Positions 1 to 8,681 of a stretch of 46,122 bases of DNA are shown piece by piece. Under the pieces are notes generated by a model. The model was given only the letters and a program-made list of their open reading frames with translations. It was not told the origin of the DNA and made no database searches. Location of the stretch: assembly GCF_000696095.1 (NCBI RefSeq), contig NZ_BAYX01000019.1:1-46122 (forward strand), given 5' to 3'. The DNA is from Rhizobium rhizogenes NBRC 13257. GTDB lineage: Bacteria; Pseudomonadota; Alphaproteobacteria; Rhizobiales; Rhizobiaceae. The number at the start of each line of letters is the position of its first letter. The first letter of the stretch is position 1. Both the position numbers and the translations under genes were made by a program.

Positions 1-572
1 GCCGCCTTTTGCAGATAGGTCGGGGACTGAATTCCGAGATAAGGCAGGCTGAGCCCCTGCAGCAACGGCGCGAAAGACTGACGATAGCTGATCACGACAG
101 TATTTGCGTTCGGCGCCTCGATCTTGTCGATCGGGCCGAGCAACGACTTCGCATAGCTTGAGGTCGTCTTCGGATCAAGGATACGATCGAAATTATACTT
201 CACCGCCGCCGCATCGAGCGGTGTGCCATCGCTGAAGGTCACACCCGGCCGCAGATGAAATGTATAGACCGTGTTGTCGCCGTTGATCTCCCAGCGCTCG
301 GCCAGCCAGGGGGTGAAGCTGTTGTCCTCGGCCTGACCGACCAGCGAGTCGACGATATTGCGGGTGATGACCGCGGTAATCGAACTGCCGGTGATCGACG
401 GGTCGATAATGGCGGTGTCCGTCCCCAAGCCAACCCTAAGGATACCGCCATCGACCGGCTTGGCGCCTTCGGACGCCGCCGGAGCCCCATGCAATGTCGT
501 TGAGAACGCAAAAGCCGCAAAAAGGATGCGAAGGCGGCTGGTCGTCGAAAGTCTGGAAAATCTACCCCTCAT
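1..572 (-). CDS. ABC transporter substrate-binding protein, family 5 (partial, N-terminal 190 residues)
   Basis: The gene runs off the left edge, so only the N-terminal part is visible. It reads from an ATG at 572 preceded by a clear GGAAGGA ribosome binding site. Residues 1 to about 33 form a basic N-terminus and hydrophobic stretch ending near GAPAASEG, a likely Sec signal peptide. The mature part contains GGILRVGLGTDT, TRNIVDSLVG, WLAERWEI and YTFHLRPGVTFSDGTPLDA, which are hallmarks of the SBP_bac_5 family that delivers peptides or opines to a periplasm-facing ABC importer. The substrate cannot be told from sequence. The permease and ATPase genes would lie outside the window to the left. 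It is divergent from the phosphopantetheinyl transferase gene. Confidence 0.88.
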   Translation of the reverse strand, partial: MRGRFSRLSTTSRLRILFAAFAFSTTLHGAPAASEGAKPVDGGILRVGLGTDTAIIDPSITGSSITAVITRNIVDSLVGQAEDNSFTPWLAERWEINGDNTVYTFHLRPGVTFSDGTPLDAAAVKYNFDRILDPKTTSSYAKSLLGPIDKIEAPNANTVVISYRQSFAPLLQGLSLPYLGIQSPTYLQKA

Positions 573-784
573 AGAATCCTTCCTATCTTGATAGACGATT
601 GCGATTATCCTGCAGGGAGTTACGGCCATCCGTATCGACAACCGAAACATGCATGATAATATTCATCTACCTCAGTTTGTATATGGGAGTTTTTCCATTT
701 CTTTTGCGACATCAGTCAAAAAAACCATTCGCGAAGCGAGCTGGACAGGACCAATTGGGCAAATGCCGGTACTGAAATCAGTCT

Positions 785-1642
785 ATGCGTACGGAGCGAG
801 CCGCAATCTCCCTGCGCGCGCAACACCGATCGCCAAACGCACAAGATCAGATGCAGCCTTGGTGCGCCAATATCAGTGAGAAGAGCACGAAGCATTTGAA
901 CTTGCCCAGCAACATCGACTTGAAATATTCCCTGTTTGGGAAAAGCGCGGAGTTCGTGGCGCTTAGCTACGACCCTGGATGCAAGTTCACAGATCCCCTT
1001 TGGCCGGGTGAGGCAGACCACGTATCAGCCGCGGTAACGGTCAGGAAGAGTGAGTATGTGGCAGCAAGGTCAGCCGCGCGAAGAGCGATGGGCGAACTTG
1101 GATTGCCGTTGGGATCGATAGGACGAAGCAATACTGGAGCACCAGTCTGGCCCGCGGGTGTGATCGGCAGCCTTTCTCATGGTGCTGGAGATGCCATCGC
1201 CGTGGTGGGTAGCCGGTCGAACGTGTTGACACTCGGCATAGATCTCGAAGCCGCGATCCCGCTGCCGGAGGATATCGCAAGCGGCGTTATTATGCCGGAG
1301 GATCAAGTCGAGGCTGCCAACCTGAGACTACATCACCCCAAATCCTGGCAGATGGTGATCTTTTCAGCCAAGGAAGCCTTCTACAAGGCCTATCATCAAT
1401 ATACTGCGGAGTTTGTAGATTTCGGTGCCATCTTTCTGCGGTTCAATCTGGATGAAGCAGGATATTCCGGCGATTTTCATTGTATACCCAGAGATGATCG
1501 ATTGAATAGTCGGGGTCTTTTACAACACCTGTCGGGTCGCTGGCTCGTACATAGCGGGAAGATATACACAGCGATGTTAGCGAGCGCTGCGATTGAAAAT
1601 CCGACCGCAACCACCGTTGGAATGTCTCCGCACGTCGCCTGA
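785..1642 (+). CDS. 4'-phosphopantetheinyl transferase (EntD/Sfp type)
   Basis: This enzyme type moves the phosphopantetheine arm of coenzyme A onto carrier domains, here probably of a siderophore or other nonribosomal peptide system. The family motifs are visible: GSLSHGAGDAIAVVG at about 128-142, the metal-binding GIDLE at 151-155 (Asp153, Glu155) and FSAKEAFYKA at 193-202 with the catalytic Lys-Glu pair. The start is uncertain. The ATG at 785 gives 285 residues, but an in-frame ATG at 851 would give 263, and the conserved domain begins after residue 45. No carrier-protein or synthetase gene lies nearby; the gene is followed by an IS element, so it may be a remnant of a larger cluster. Confidence 0.82.
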   Translation: MRTERAAISLRAQHRSPNAQDQMQPWCANISEKSTKHLNLPSNIDLKYSLFGKSAEFVALSYDPGCKFTDPLWPGEADHVSAAVTVRKSEYVAARSAARRAMGELGLPLGSIGRSNTGAPVWPAGVIGSLSHGAGDAIAVVGSRSNVLTLGIDLEAAIPLPEDIASGVIMPEDQVEAANLRLHHPKSWQMVIFSAKEAFYKAYHQYTAEFVDFGAIFLRFNLDEAGYSGDFHCIPRDDRLNSRGLLQHLSGRWLVHSGKIYTAMLASAAIENPTATTVGMSPHVA

Positions 1643-1835
1643 TCCTAATCTCGATACGGCGGCGCTGCTTGACGTCGCCGGTCTGTCCGCCGGTGAGTGA
1701 ATCACCCGGAACACGCCTGCGGGCTGGAGCACGTCGACCGAAAGCAGGCTGGTGATGGCGCCGATCGATGCGTCGTCGAGATTGAATGTGGTTCTGGCAA
1801 CGAAGGAGAAGCGGAACCGACTGCCCCACGGCCTA

Positions 1836-2688
1836 GGGCGGATCGACATTCATCGGAGCCAGATCATTGCGGCGGCGAGGTGGATGAAGCCTTCGAAGTG
1901 AATGGTTCGTCGGTCGTAGCGCGTGGCGAAGCGACGGAAGTGCTTCAACCGGTTGAAGCAACGCTCGATGCGATTGCGATGTTTGTAAACGGCTTCATCG
2001 TGCGGGATGATGATCCTGCGCGAGCGGTTTGACGGGATGATCGCCTCTGCTCCCATGTCGGCAATCGCTTCACGCAATGCATTGCTGTCATAGGCTTTAT
2101 CCGCCAGAACGGCATCGCCGCTCTGGCCGTCCAGAAGAGCTGGAGCTTGCGTGATGTCTCCGACTTGGCCGGCGGTCACAATGAAACGCAGCGGCCGGCC
2201 CAGCGCATCGGCGATGCATGTGGATCTTGGTGGTCAGTCCGCCTCGGGAACGCCCCACCGCCTGATCCTTGGCCCCCCTTTTCCGGACGCCGCCTGTTGA
2301 TGGGTACGAACGATCGTGCTGTCGATCATCAGATACTGGTTGTCGCGGTCGGCCGTCAGCGCCTCGAACACTCGTTCCCATATGCCGGCATGGCACCAGC
2401 GGCTGAACCGGCGGTGGACCGTCTTCCACTTGCCATAGCGCTCCGGCAGATCGCGCCAATGGGCGCCGGAGCGCAGAATCCAGAGGCAACCATTGACAAA
2501 CAAGCGATTATCAGAGCCTGTCCGGCCGGGATCGCCAGCCTTGCCGGGCAACAACGACGCAATCTTCAGCCACTGCCCATCGCTCAATTCATACCGCTTC
2601 ACACCCATGCAAAAACCTCCGTGCTTCTACACGGTGCTCTATGAATCAGCGATCAACTGATTTGGGAATCCTGAATGTCGATTGGACC
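1836..2688. mobile_element. IS5-family (IS427-like) insertion sequence, 853 bp
   Basis: The ends are imperfect inverted repeats: the left end (1836-1852) and the complement of the right end (2672-2688) agree at 14 of 17 positions, with ATCGACATTCA identical in both. A TA dinucleotide flanks each side (1834-1835 and 2689-2690), and the left target reads CTAG, as expected for this group. The length and the two-frame transposase fit the IS427 group of IS5. Confidence 0.82.
1850..2608 (-). pseudogene. IS5-family transposase, orfA/orfB, with an extra frameshift
   Basis: The first frame (2608 to 2234) starts MGVKRYELSDGQWLKIASLL and carries the first catalytic region LMIDSTIVRTHQQAA. In the IS427 group a frameshift fuses orfA to orfB, and here the reading does pass into a second frame (KDQAVGRSRGGLTTKIH). 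A second shift, near 2219, is then needed to reach the third frame with GRPLRFIVTAGQVGDI, LADKAYDS and the C-terminal YKHRNRIERCFNRLKHFRR. The second shift looks like one extra base after the KIH codons, so the element is probably inactive. It is read on the minus strand and fills the IS. Confidence 0.75.
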
Positions 2689-3367
2689 TAATGTTCCGTT
2701 TTCTGGCCGCGGCCGGCAACAATCCTACTCTTGCTATCGCCCTTCCTCACCTACCCGGCCGCACCAGTGATCGTGCGATATCGATGATGTCGTCGCGCGA
2801 GGCGGTCGGATCGAGAATTCGAAAATAATGAGCGGGATAACTGGGGCTCAAATTCGTACGGCGAGCCCCTACTTCGATGGACAGCTGAAGATCTTGTGGA
2901 ATCTGCGAGCGTAGGTTTGTCAACGATATAACATGCAGAAGCTGAGGACGGTCCCGCACCGATCACAGCTGCGAATTTGAAACTATCCCAAATGACATTG
3001 GAAGATGCTGGGGGTTGAGTTCGTCACTAGAAACGGTGGAGGGTGTGCGTTCGAAGGAACCGAAGTGAGCCGATGGGTGAAATTGTTGCTTCGCCTTGAA
3101 GGGATTGGAACCGACGACCTTGATGTTACAAAAAGTCCTCCGCCTCAAATTTTTCAATAGTATACGAATGACCGATTTGGTACCGCCAGCTCGAAAGGGG
3201 ACTTCTGACGTTCGACCGGTGGTGTCCACATGTCGCCCGTATCAGACACTAGGAGGACCGGCTGCCGGACAAACGCTTCGCGCGAATGGTTGAGCGACTT
3301 TGCTCCACGCGCGCTTGCAGGCTAAACATCGAGCTACATTCATCACTCGATAGGAAAGCGAACAGGC
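2689..3367. other. Intergenic stretch without a recognisable gene
   Basis: No ORF here resembles a known family. A 70-residue minus-strand frame (2959-2747, GTG start) has a protein-like composition (YPAHYFRILDP) but no recognised relatives. Bases around 3098-3130 on the minus strand vaguely recall a tRNA T-arm and 3' half (GGATTGGAACC), but no cloverleaf can be drawn. This stretch separates the IS from the defence-type block. Confidence 0.4.
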
Positions 3368-5653
3368 TTGAGCAGAAACTTCTCCTCCCTCAACGGGGCC
3401 GATTTCGAAGATCTCGTACGCGATCTGATAGGTGAAGAACTTGGCATTCGGTTCGAAGCGTTCTGCGCCGGCCCAGACGGTGGGATCGATGGACGGCACG
3501 CCCCCTGTGCTGCCAAGACGTCGACTATTCTCCAGGCCAAGCACATGGAAGGTTCGACCTTCGCCGCGCTTAAAGCCGCGATGCGAAAGGAGCGTACATC
3601 GATCGACAAACTTGCTCCCTCGCGCTATATGCTGGCCACTTCGCGGCCGCTGACGCCTGCGAACAAGGCGTCGATCACCAGCGAAATCGGCCCGGCCCTT
3701 CTGTCGGAAAGCGACATACTCGGTCCAAACGATCTAGAGGCGCTGCTGCGCAAATATCCGAGCATCGAGAAGGCTCATATCAAGCTCTGGCTATCCAGCG
3801 CCGCCATTCTCGACCGGGTCGTACGATCCGCATCGCACGCCTACGCCGCCATCACGAAAGAAGAGATCGAGGCTAAGGTGAAGGTCTATGTCCAGAATCC
3901 CAGCTTTACGGAGGCGTCTGAGAGGCTAGAAAAACACCATCTCCTCATCATCTCCGGACCGCCCGGCGTCGGCAAAACCACACTCGGCGAAATGGTCGCC
4001 TATGCCTATCTCGGCCAGAACTGGGACCTGGTACCCATTCGTAGCCTCGAAGACGGCTTTGCAGCCATTATCGACACTAAAAAACAGGTGTTTCTCTTCG
4101 ACGATTTTCTCGGGAAGATCGCCCTCGACAAGCAGGCGCTCGCCTCGAAGGACTCCGACCTCACGCGCTTCATGAACCGGGTGCGCAGGTCGCCTAACGC
4201 CCGTTTCATCCTGACGACACGGGCCTATATTTTTGAAGATGCGAGGCGGCTGTCTGAAAACCTCGCCGATCACCGCCTCGACGTCACCAAGTACGTTCTG
4301 GACGTCGGCGTCTATGCACGGCGTATCCGGGCACGCATCCTATACAACCATCTCGTCGTCGCGAGCACACCAATTGAGCATGTGCAGGCGCTCATTCACA
4401 GCGGGAAAATTCCCGAGATCGTCGACCACAGGAATTACAACCCGCGCATCATCGAATGGATGACCGATGCCATTCACATCCAGGATATTGAGCCGGGCGG
4501 CTATGTAGACGCCTTCTTGATGACGCTCAACAACCCTTCGCGATTGTGGGACAATGCGTTTCGAACCCACATCGATGATAAATGCCGCCACCTTCTTTTC
4601 ACGATTTTCTTCTGCTCCGAGTACGGCGTAGATCGCGATAAGCTCCGGCAAGCCTATGATCCGCTCCACACGGCGCTGTGTGCACGCTACGGCATTGCAC
4701 ACGACCCCAAAGATTTTGAGGAAGCGATACGAACGCTGGAAGGCGGCTTCATCAATATCAGCGGCAGGTCGATTAGCTACATTAATCCGTCAGTCCGTGA
4801 CTACATGGCGGAGTACTTGAATGACTACGCGCTGCTGGGGGCATTCGCCCGCGCTGCGCAGAAAGCCGATTACGCAGAGGCGGTCTGGAAGTTCGGGAGC
4901 AAAGATAGGTTCAATGCCCCCGCCCGGCGAGACCTGGCGCTTGCATTCCAGTCCGTAGCTGAAACTTTTTCAGCCATCAAAATGTGGGCCCAAAATCCGG
5001 GCAAGCCCAACTCATACATCCTATCGGATATAGGGATCATCGACCGGCTCAAGCTGCTTCTGGCCTGGTGGGCGGCCAGCGAAGAAGCCCGGTTCGCGGT
5101 TCTCGCAGTCGAACTGGCGGCAACCCCTCCGGGCGGATTTAGCGCATGGCGTGATGGAGCGGAGATGATCGAGCTCCTGCGCGAGCTGCCCGACCCCGAC
5201 TATTTCGAAGGTTTTCCCTTTGTCGAGGTAATGATCGGGCACCTAGAGGCTGGCCTCATCGACATGCTCAACGGCTACATGGGAACGGACGATCTTCAGA
5301 AAATCTCCGACGCGATTGAGGAGCACCGAACAAGCGTCTCTCTAAACATCATAGCGGCTATGGACCGGGCCATCGTCCGCGAGATTGAAGAAATATCTGA
5401 CCGCGTTGCGGAGCTGGATTCAGAGTCCACGCTGAACGATCACATGGGCTATCTAGGCGTTCTTGGTCCCCGAGCAGGGGTCCCGAAGTCCATCATCGAA
5501 CGGGCCGAAAAGACCGTGAAAGAGCGGATCGAGGCCATAGAGGAAGAAACCACAACCGCTGCCGCCCCCGAAATCGGTCGCAGAAAGCGGGAAAGCGAAA
5601 CCTTCGACGACGCCGCAATTCAGAGTCTTTTCGCGCCCCTTCTATCCCAATAG
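3368..5653 (+). CDS. PD-(D/E)XK nuclease fused to an nSTAND3-type NTPase
   Basis: This large protein (761 residues) has a restriction-like N-terminus: F-E-x-L around Glu14, GPDGGIDG with Asp41, and Gln56-Ala-Lys58 (ILQAKH), an Mrr-like E...D...QxK nuclease core. A STAND-type NTPase follows with Walker A GPPGVGKTT at 197-205 and Walker B VFLFDDF, then LTTR as sensor. The long helical C-terminus (about 400-761) is probably the sensor or repeat region. This architecture is known in prokaryotic immunity, where the NTPase senses a trigger and releases the nuclease. The start is a TTG at 3368; AGGAAAG lies about 10 bases before it. It stands alone, followed after about 115 bp by the AAA_13 gene on the same strand. 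The assignment as nSTAND3 rather than another STAND class is from recall. Confidence 0.78.
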   Translation: MSRNFSSLNGADFEDLVRDLIGEELGIRFEAFCAGPDGGIDGRHAPCAAKTSTILQAKHMEGSTFAALKAAMRKERTSIDKLAPSRYMLATSRPLTPANKASITSEIGPALLSESDILGPNDLEALLRKYPSIEKAHIKLWLSSAAILDRVVRSASHAYAAITKEEIEAKVKVYVQNPSFTEASERLEKHHLLIISGPPGVGKTTLGEMVAYAYLGQNWDLVPIRSLEDGFAAIIDTKKQVFLFDDFLGKIALDKQALASKDSDLTRFMNRVRRSPNARFILTTRAYIFEDARRLSENLADHRLDVTKYVLDVGVYARRIRARILYNHLVVASTPIEHVQALIHSGKIPEIVDHRNYNPRIIEWMTDAIHIQDIEPGGYVDAFLMTLNNPSRLWDNAFRTHIDDKCRHLLFTIFFCSEYGVDRDKLRQAYDPLHTALCARYGIAHDPKDFEEAIRTLEGGFINISGRSISYINPSVRDYMAEYLNDYALLGAFARAAQKADYAEAVWKFGSKDRFNAPARRDLALAFQSVAETFSAIKMWAQNPGKPNSYILSDIGIIDRLKLLLAWWAASEEARFAVLAVELAATPPGGFSAWRDGAEMIELLRELPDPDYFEGFPFVEVMIGHLEAGLIDMLNGYMGTDDLQKISDAIEEHRTSVSLNIIAAMDRAIVREIEEISDRVAELDSESTLNDHMGYLGVLGPRAGVPKSIIERAEKTVKERIEAIEEETTTAAAPEIGRRKRESETFDDAAIQSLFAPLLSQ

Positions 5654-5768
5654 CGTCATAGTCACTGTTGCGCAAAAGCCACCGCCACCCTTTAGAGTGG
5701 AGCTGTCAATTCTGCATGCTCAGGTTTATGGTCAAGATTAATGCAATGGCCCCACACCGAGACCACCC

Positions 5769-8018
5769 ATGCTGAAATCGCTCAAGAAAATAGAAAACCT
5801 AGGTGTCTTCTCCAAGTACAGTGCCGCGAACGACCTGCCGGAGTTTCAGCGCTTCAACGTGATCTACGGCGACAACGGTTCGGGCAAAACGACGTTGTCG
5901 CGGCTGCTTGCAACTCTCCCGATCGGCAGCCATCCTGAATACCCAGATCTCAAATACTCCGTTACAACGCAGTCAGGCGCTGTAACTCACGGACAAAGCT
6001 ATCCAAGGAAGGTCCGGGTCTTCAACGCCGACTATGTCGAGGCAAATGTCGGCCAGTGTGAGGGGCATATTCCGCACATCTTGATCGTCGGGGAAGGCAA
6101 TAAAGCCCTCGCGCAGGAAGTCGCTGACGAGCAGGCCGCCTATACAGACCGGCTCAACGGAATCGAAGCTGCGAGAAACGCCATCACAACGCTGGAGAGC
6201 GACCGGGGAAAGCTGTTTTCAGCCATTGCAAAGACGATCGGCGAGGCGACCAGCGGCGCAACCCTGCGTAGTTATCGCAAGCCCGACGCCGAAGCGGCCT
6301 ATCTCAAGCTGACGAGCTTTAAGGAACTGTCCGAGGCCGAACTCACAGTCTATCGTGCGACCGTACATCAGGAGCAGCTTGAAGCCGTCGAGCGCGTGGT
6401 TCTCCCCCTTGAACACCGCAGCGACGGGGCGAACCGAAATCTCTTGGAGGTCCTCAGCAGCATTGCCACCGACGTAAGCACTCTCACCGCCCGCACCGCC
6501 CAGTCGGCAGTGATTGCTCGCCTTGAAGGGAACGGCGACCTCAATGACTGGGTCGAGCGGGGCGTCGCCATCCATCGCGATCACAAGTCGTCGCGTTGTG
6601 AGTTCTGCGACCAGCAATTGCCGGCCGAGCGCATGATGCAGTTGGCAGCGCATTTCAGTGACGAGGATCAGAACCTGAAATTCGATATCGAGGCGGAGCA
6701 GAAGCATCTCGACGTCGCGCGACACTACATTCGCCAGATGCTCGTCCCTATAAAGGCGCAGTTCTATTCCGAGCTACGGGATGAGGCCGAGGCTTCATCG
6801 CTCGCGCTCGAAAATGCAAAGACTAGCGCGCTGAAATTCGTAGATGAGGCTGATGCCGCGCTCACGCAAAAGCTCACGCAGCGCACGACGTCCTACCCGT
6901 CGAATCTGACACTGGATTTCTCAGGCCTGTCGGCAACGGTCACCAGAGCCCAGGTGCTGTGTGACCGCCATAATCAGAAAACCTCAGCCTTTGACGCCGA
7001 GAAGATGAAGGCGCGCGACGCCATCGAAGCGAGCTACCTGTCATCGATTTCGACACGGGTCATCGCGTTCGACAACGAGATCACCAAGGCCAGAAAGCTC
7101 ATCGGGGATATCACAGCTGGCGCGTCAGAGCCGCATTCGACACGCACTCTCGAAGACCTCGAAAAGTCGATCACTGAGAAGCGCGCTAAAGTCGCAAACG
7201 CCCATACGGCGGGCGAAGATCTCACCAGGCGATTGAAAAACTTCCTAGGGCGTGCCGAGCTTAGCTTTGCGTCGGCGGACGAAGGCTACTTGGTTCACCG
7301 AAGAAACAAGCCGGCCAAGCGCCTGAGCGAGAGCGAGAAGACCGCCGTCGCCTTTATCTACTTCCTTGTCCAACTCGGTGATCAGGCCTTCGATATCGCC
7401 GATGGCGTGGTCGTGATCGACGACCCCATCTCGAGCCTGGATTCCTCGGCGATATACCAAGCGTTCTCCTACCTCAAGAATGCCGTCAAGGACGCCAAAC
7501 AGGTCTTCATCCTCACGCACAACTTCGATTTCCTGAAGCTGATGCTGAACTGGTTTCACGGCATCCCCAAAAAAGCCGGGTTGAAGTCGTATTTCATGAT
7601 TGCGTGCGCCGAGGACGAGAACGGCCGCAACGCCCGGCTATGCAAGCTCGATCAGTTGCTGCAGGAGCACGCGTCCGAATACCAGTACCTCTTCAAAAAG
7701 CTCTACACATACAAGTCCGACGGCAGGATCGAAAGCGCCTACCACATCCCCAATGTCGCCCGAAAAGTATTGGAGACATTTCTGGAGTACTACGAGCCTT
7801 CCTCCGCTAAACTTTACGAGAAACTGGACGCGATCGACTTCGATCCTCTCAAGAAGGCCGCCATTTACAAGTTCGCCAATGATCTCTCACATATGACCGG
7901 CAAAGGGTTTGATCCGGCATTAGTGGCCGAGACACAAAAGAACACTGCTTATCTGTTGGAGATGATCGCAACCTTGGCCCCGAAACATCACGCGGGGCTT
8001 GTGAAGCTCAGTGCTTAA
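5769..8018 (+). CDS. AAA_13-family ATPase, RloC/PrrC-like
   Basis: This is an SMC/ABC-like ATPase of 749 residues. Walker A is GDNGSGKTT (34-42), the ABC-like signature is LSESEKTAVAF (519-529), Walker B is VVVIDDPISSLDS (547-559) and the switch histidine lies in ILTHNFDF (581-588). Between them is a helical, coiled-coil arm interrupted by CEFC (277-280), which resembles a zinc-hook turn. The C-terminus contains R665-x3-E669 and a later Ser-His (H708), reminiscent of the Arg-Glu-His triad of PrrC/RloC anticodon nucleases. RloC is a zinc-hook anticodon nuclease that responds to DNA damage or phage. The likely role is abortive defence by tRNA cleavage, but AAA_13 proteins with other functions share this C-terminal pattern. 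The start ATG at 5769 follows ACCACCC; no strong binding site is seen. Confidence 0.75.
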   Translation: MLKSLKKIENLGVFSKYSAANDLPEFQRFNVIYGDNGSGKTTLSRLLATLPIGSHPEYPDLKYSVTTQSGAVTHGQSYPRKVRVFNADYVEANVGQCEGHIPHILIVGEGNKALAQEVADEQAAYTDRLNGIEAARNAITTLESDRGKLFSAIAKTIGEATSGATLRSYRKPDAEAAYLKLTSFKELSEAELTVYRATVHQEQLEAVERVVLPLEHRSDGANRNLLEVLSSIATDVSTLTARTAQSAVIARLEGNGDLNDWVERGVAIHRDHKSSRCEFCDQQLPAERMMQLAAHFSDEDQNLKFDIEAEQKHLDVARHYIRQMLVPIKAQFYSELRDEAEASSLALENAKTSALKFVDEADAALTQKLTQRTTSYPSNLTLDFSGLSATVTRAQVLCDRHNQKTSAFDAEKMKARDAIEASYLSSISTRVIAFDNEITKARKLIGDITAGASEPHSTRTLEDLEKSITEKRAKVANAHTAGEDLTRRLKNFLGRAELSFASADEGYLVHRRNKPAKRLSESEKTAVAFIYFLVQLGDQAFDIADGVVVIDDPISSLDSSAIYQAFSYLKNAVKDAKQVFILTHNFDFLKLMLNWFHGIPKKAGLKSYFMIACAEDENGRNARLCKLDQLLQEHASEYQYLFKKLYTYKSDGRIESAYHIPNVARKVLETFLEYYEPSSAKLYEKLDAIDFDPLKKAAIYKFANDLSHMTGKGFDPALVAETQKNTAYLLEMIATLAPKHHAGLVKLSA

Positions 8019-8252
8019 GGCAGCGTCCGTCTCTCGGCGGAGATTGCATGTCCGCTTCTGAGCCGGCCTCTAGTCCGTTGAACGGCAAACAGGGGACCCT
8101 GGCCATTCGGTAGGACAGGGTCGGCAGCCGAATGGTCGGTTTTGGACGGCTCTCTTGGAATAGCTACCTTTGTCGAACGTAGCGCGCGCCGCCGGTTTGA
8201 GCTACGAACGTTCCGGGTGTACTGCTGGAACCCCGTTTTTGAGGTACGGCTC

Positions 8253-8681
8253 GTGCGCAGAATCAGCTTGGTGATGTGTTCCAGATCAAAGCGTCCGGCA
8301 CGCTCCGCTGCGCGCGATCTCTATAACTCGCCGCGCTACCTGCGTGATCGCGCGGCCGCAGAAGCAACACGCGACGACTGGCTAATTCTATCCGGAAAGT
8401 ACGGCTTGGTCGATCCGGACTGTGTCATCGAACCCTACGACTTCGATCTCAATGCGGCATCTCCGCTCACGAAGTTTCTCCTTCGCGTCCGTATCGGGAC
8501 CCAGCTGTTACGACGGGTCGGGCTGACAAGCCCGCTGCGCGTTGAACTGTACGCCGAGGACGCCTATCGGATGTGCAGCATCACGGCTCTGTACTGGCTC
8601 GGCTTTCGCCTTTATCCTACGCAAGGCAAGAGCGGCGCGTCCGCAATATTGATTCGGACGAAGATAGTACGGGGCGAATAG
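8253..8681 (+). CDS. DUF6884-type protein
   Basis: The conserved core is visible: SLVMCSRSK, ARDLYNSPRY, WLILSGKYGLVDPD and EPYDFDL. This pattern belongs to a small domain family (DUF6884) of unknown biochemistry; the Cys-Ser-x-x-Lys motif recalls archaeosine-synthase-type domains, which is only a resemblance. I chose the GTG at 8253 because GAGG lies eight bases upstream and the conserved core starts three residues later; an upstream ATG at 8142 would add 37 poorly conserved residues. Its stop codon overlaps the GTG start of the next gene by one base (TAGTG), so the two are almost certainly translated together. It is the first gene of a three-gene operon with SIR2-kinase and deoxyribosyltransferase-like proteins. 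Confidence 0.72.
   Translation: MRRISLVMCSRSKRPARSAARDLYNSPRYLRDRAAAEATRDDWLILSGKYGLVDPDCVIEPYDFDLNAASPLTKFLLRVRIGTQLLRRVGLTSPLRVELYAEDAYRMCSITALYWLGFRLYPTQGKSGASAILIRTKIVRGE

Noticed and set aside
573..784. Possible iron-type operator (TGATAATATTCATC) between the ABC binding protein and the phosphopantetheinyl transferase.
   Set aside because: Only a loose match to Fur-like sites; no clear dyad and no other iron genes in the window.
1577..1849. Minus-strand frame ending in the phosphopantetheinyl transferase gene, protein-like in part.
   Set aside because: It overlaps a well-supported gene and enters the IS end; no family recognised, so at best a fragment of a gene cut by the IS.
3090..3240. 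tRNA-like stretch that could be an attachment site of the defence block.
   Set aside because: Only a T-arm-like string; no cloverleaf, no acceptor stem and no matching copy at the other side found by eye.
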